From: Caulobacter sp. UNC358MFTsu5.1
Lineage (GTDB): Bacteria > Pseudomonadota > Alphaproteobacteria > Caulobacterales > Caulobacteraceae
Assembly (NCBI RefSeq): GCF_000712075.1
Contig: NZ_JONW01000012.1
Location: forward strand, 124,001 to 188,000
Direction of reading: 5' to 3'
DNA length: 64,000 nucleotides
Shown: positions 63,178-64,000 of the stretch, piece by piece
Layout: every line of letters starts with the position of its first letter
Position numbering within the stretch: the stretch's first letter is position 1
The notes under the pieces: model-generated
Told to the model about the DNA's origin: nothing
Seen by the model: the letters and a program-made list of their open reading frames with translations, nothing else
The model's database searches: none
Program-made: the position numbers and the translations under genes

Positions 63178-64000
63178 TCACACGATCGACGAACGGCGGT
63201 CGGCGTCGAGGGCGATCACGATGTCGGCGCGGGGCGGCATCTCGCGGGCGATATGACGGGTCAGGCGCTCGTAGTGCTGGACGAAGACGGCGACCTCGTC
63301 GTCGCTCATGGCGCGCCCCGCCTGCCCGGTCTCCGCCAGACGCGCGCGCAGCTTGGCCTCCTGCTCCCGGCGCCAGGCCAGCACCGTGGCGAAGTCCGGG
63401 GCGGCGAACAGCACCAGCAGGTCGAGGCGGCCGAACAGGGCGCGATACGGCCCCGCCAGGGCGGCGTTGACGTGGGCGCGCCAGGTCGCGTCGGGATCGC
63501 GCTCGCGCTCCAGGGCGTTGACCGGCGCGGCCAGGGCTTCGGAGGGTTCCGGGCGGGCGCCGACGCACCAGCCTTCCAGCAGCACCACGTCGACGGGGCC
63601 TTCGACCACCGGCCAGGTCTCCACGGGCGCGCGGTCGTCGGCGGCCTTGTCGAAGCGCGGCAGGGCCGTGCCGCCCTCCCCGGCCAGACCGTCCAGCACC
63701 GCCAGCCCCAGGGCGACGTCATGGGTCCCCGGGACGCCGCGCGTGCGCAGCAGCGGATGGACGTCGCGGGCCAGGGCCTCGCGGTCGGCCAGCGGCAGGT
63801 AGAGGTCGTCCAGCGACAGGGTCGCCGTCTTCAGCCCCCGGGCCTCCAGCAGCGCCGCCACGACACGGACGGTGGTCGACTTGCCCGAGCCCTGCGGCCC
63901 GCAGATCCCGACCACGAAGGCCGGCCCCATGGCCACCGCCGCGATCCGGTCGGCCAGGGGCGCGTGCAGCCGCTCGATCTCGACGGCGAAGTCGGCGGGC
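63178..64000 (-). CDS. D-glycerate 3-kinase, start beyond the right edge
   Basis: A P-loop kinase of the GLYK family: Walker A GPQGSGKSTTV, the SLDDLYLPLADRE motif typical of D-glycerate 3-kinase, RGVPGTHDVALG, LEGWCVGARP and a C-terminal helix. The enzyme makes 3-phosphoglycerate from D-glycerate and ATP. At least 21 further in-frame codons (APLADRIAAVA end) lead to the window edge, so the true start lies outside; an internal GTG at 63936 is not a likely start. Confidence 0.85.
   Translation of the reverse strand, partial: PADFAVEIERLHAPLADRIAAVAMGPAFVVGICGPQGSGKSTTVRVVAALLEARGLKTATLSLDDLYLPLADREALARDVHPLLRTRGVPGTHDVALGLAVLDGLAGEGGTALPRFDKAADDRAPVETWPVVEGPVDVVLLEGWCVGARPEPSEALAAPVNALERERDPDATWRAHVNAALAGPYRALFGRLDLLVLFAAPDFATVLAWRREQEAKLRARLAETGQAGRAMSDDEVAVFVQHYERLTRHIAREMPPRADIVIALDADRRSSIV

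Overview
The window is high-GC, gene-dense alphaproteobacterial chromosome. The gene content, several SPT/ceramide genes in the arrangement known from Caulobacter crescentus, an HWE-family histidine kinase, TonB-dependent receptors and the codon use all point to Caulobacter or a very close relative. I see no insertion sequence, prophage or CRISPR array. One tRNA gene (tRNA-Gly, anticodon CCC) and one riboswitch (TPP, in front of thiC) are present.

Layout. 1-5.3 kb: the end of an AT-richer restriction-type nuclease gene, a DUF1428 gene, a membrane protein of the alkaline-ceramidase (CREST) family, a small secreted protein, and thiC under a TPP riboswitch. 5.3-14.2 kb: a MarR regulator divergent from a serine hydrolase, an alpha/beta hydrolase, a neutral zinc metallopeptidase, a TPR protein, a D-cysteine desulfhydrase/racemase pair, and small membrane or unknown genes. 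14.3-23.2 kb: a repeat-rich secreted protein, a class A PBP, an HWE sensor kinase, a PL10 pectate lyase with pectin-type operators, a hybrid histidine kinase and a GNAT. 23.4-28.7 kb: PcaF-type thiolase, carboxylesterase, several small unknown genes and an RluF-like pseudouridine synthase.

28.9-45.1 kb is the centre of interest: a sphingolipid synthesis, headgroup and probable export locus in three transcription units. Unit A (+) is LptC-like / glycerophosphotransferase-like / Wzx-like flippase / fatty acyl-ACP synthetase / ceramide reductase / acyl carrier protein / serine palmitoyltransferase, ending in a strong terminator. Unit B (-) is a Tam41-like putative cytidylyltransferase, the ceramide kinase CpgB and a CDP-alcohol phosphotransferase. 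Unit C (+), divergent from B, is a phosphoesterase / HIT protein / LptF-like / LptG-like / ceramide synthase / nucleotidyltransferase, nearly all with overlapping start and stop codons. Together they can make 3-ketosphinganine, acylate and reduce it, phosphorylate ceramide and add a polar headgroup. The LptC/F/G paralogues suggest a dedicated route to the outer membrane; no LptB-type ATPase is encoded here. A ceramidase-family gene lies 27 kb upstream in the same window.

45.2-64 kb: a small membrane protein, a TonB-dependent receptor, a LicC-like nucleotidyltransferase, a 3042-residue glycine-rich autotransporter with about 34 repeat units and an unusual N-terminal extension, tRNA-Gly, an HD-domain protein, a TraB/GumN protein, an alpha/beta hydrolase, a membrane protein plus XRE regulator pair, a small unknown gene, and the larger part of a D-glycerate 3-kinase running off the right edge.
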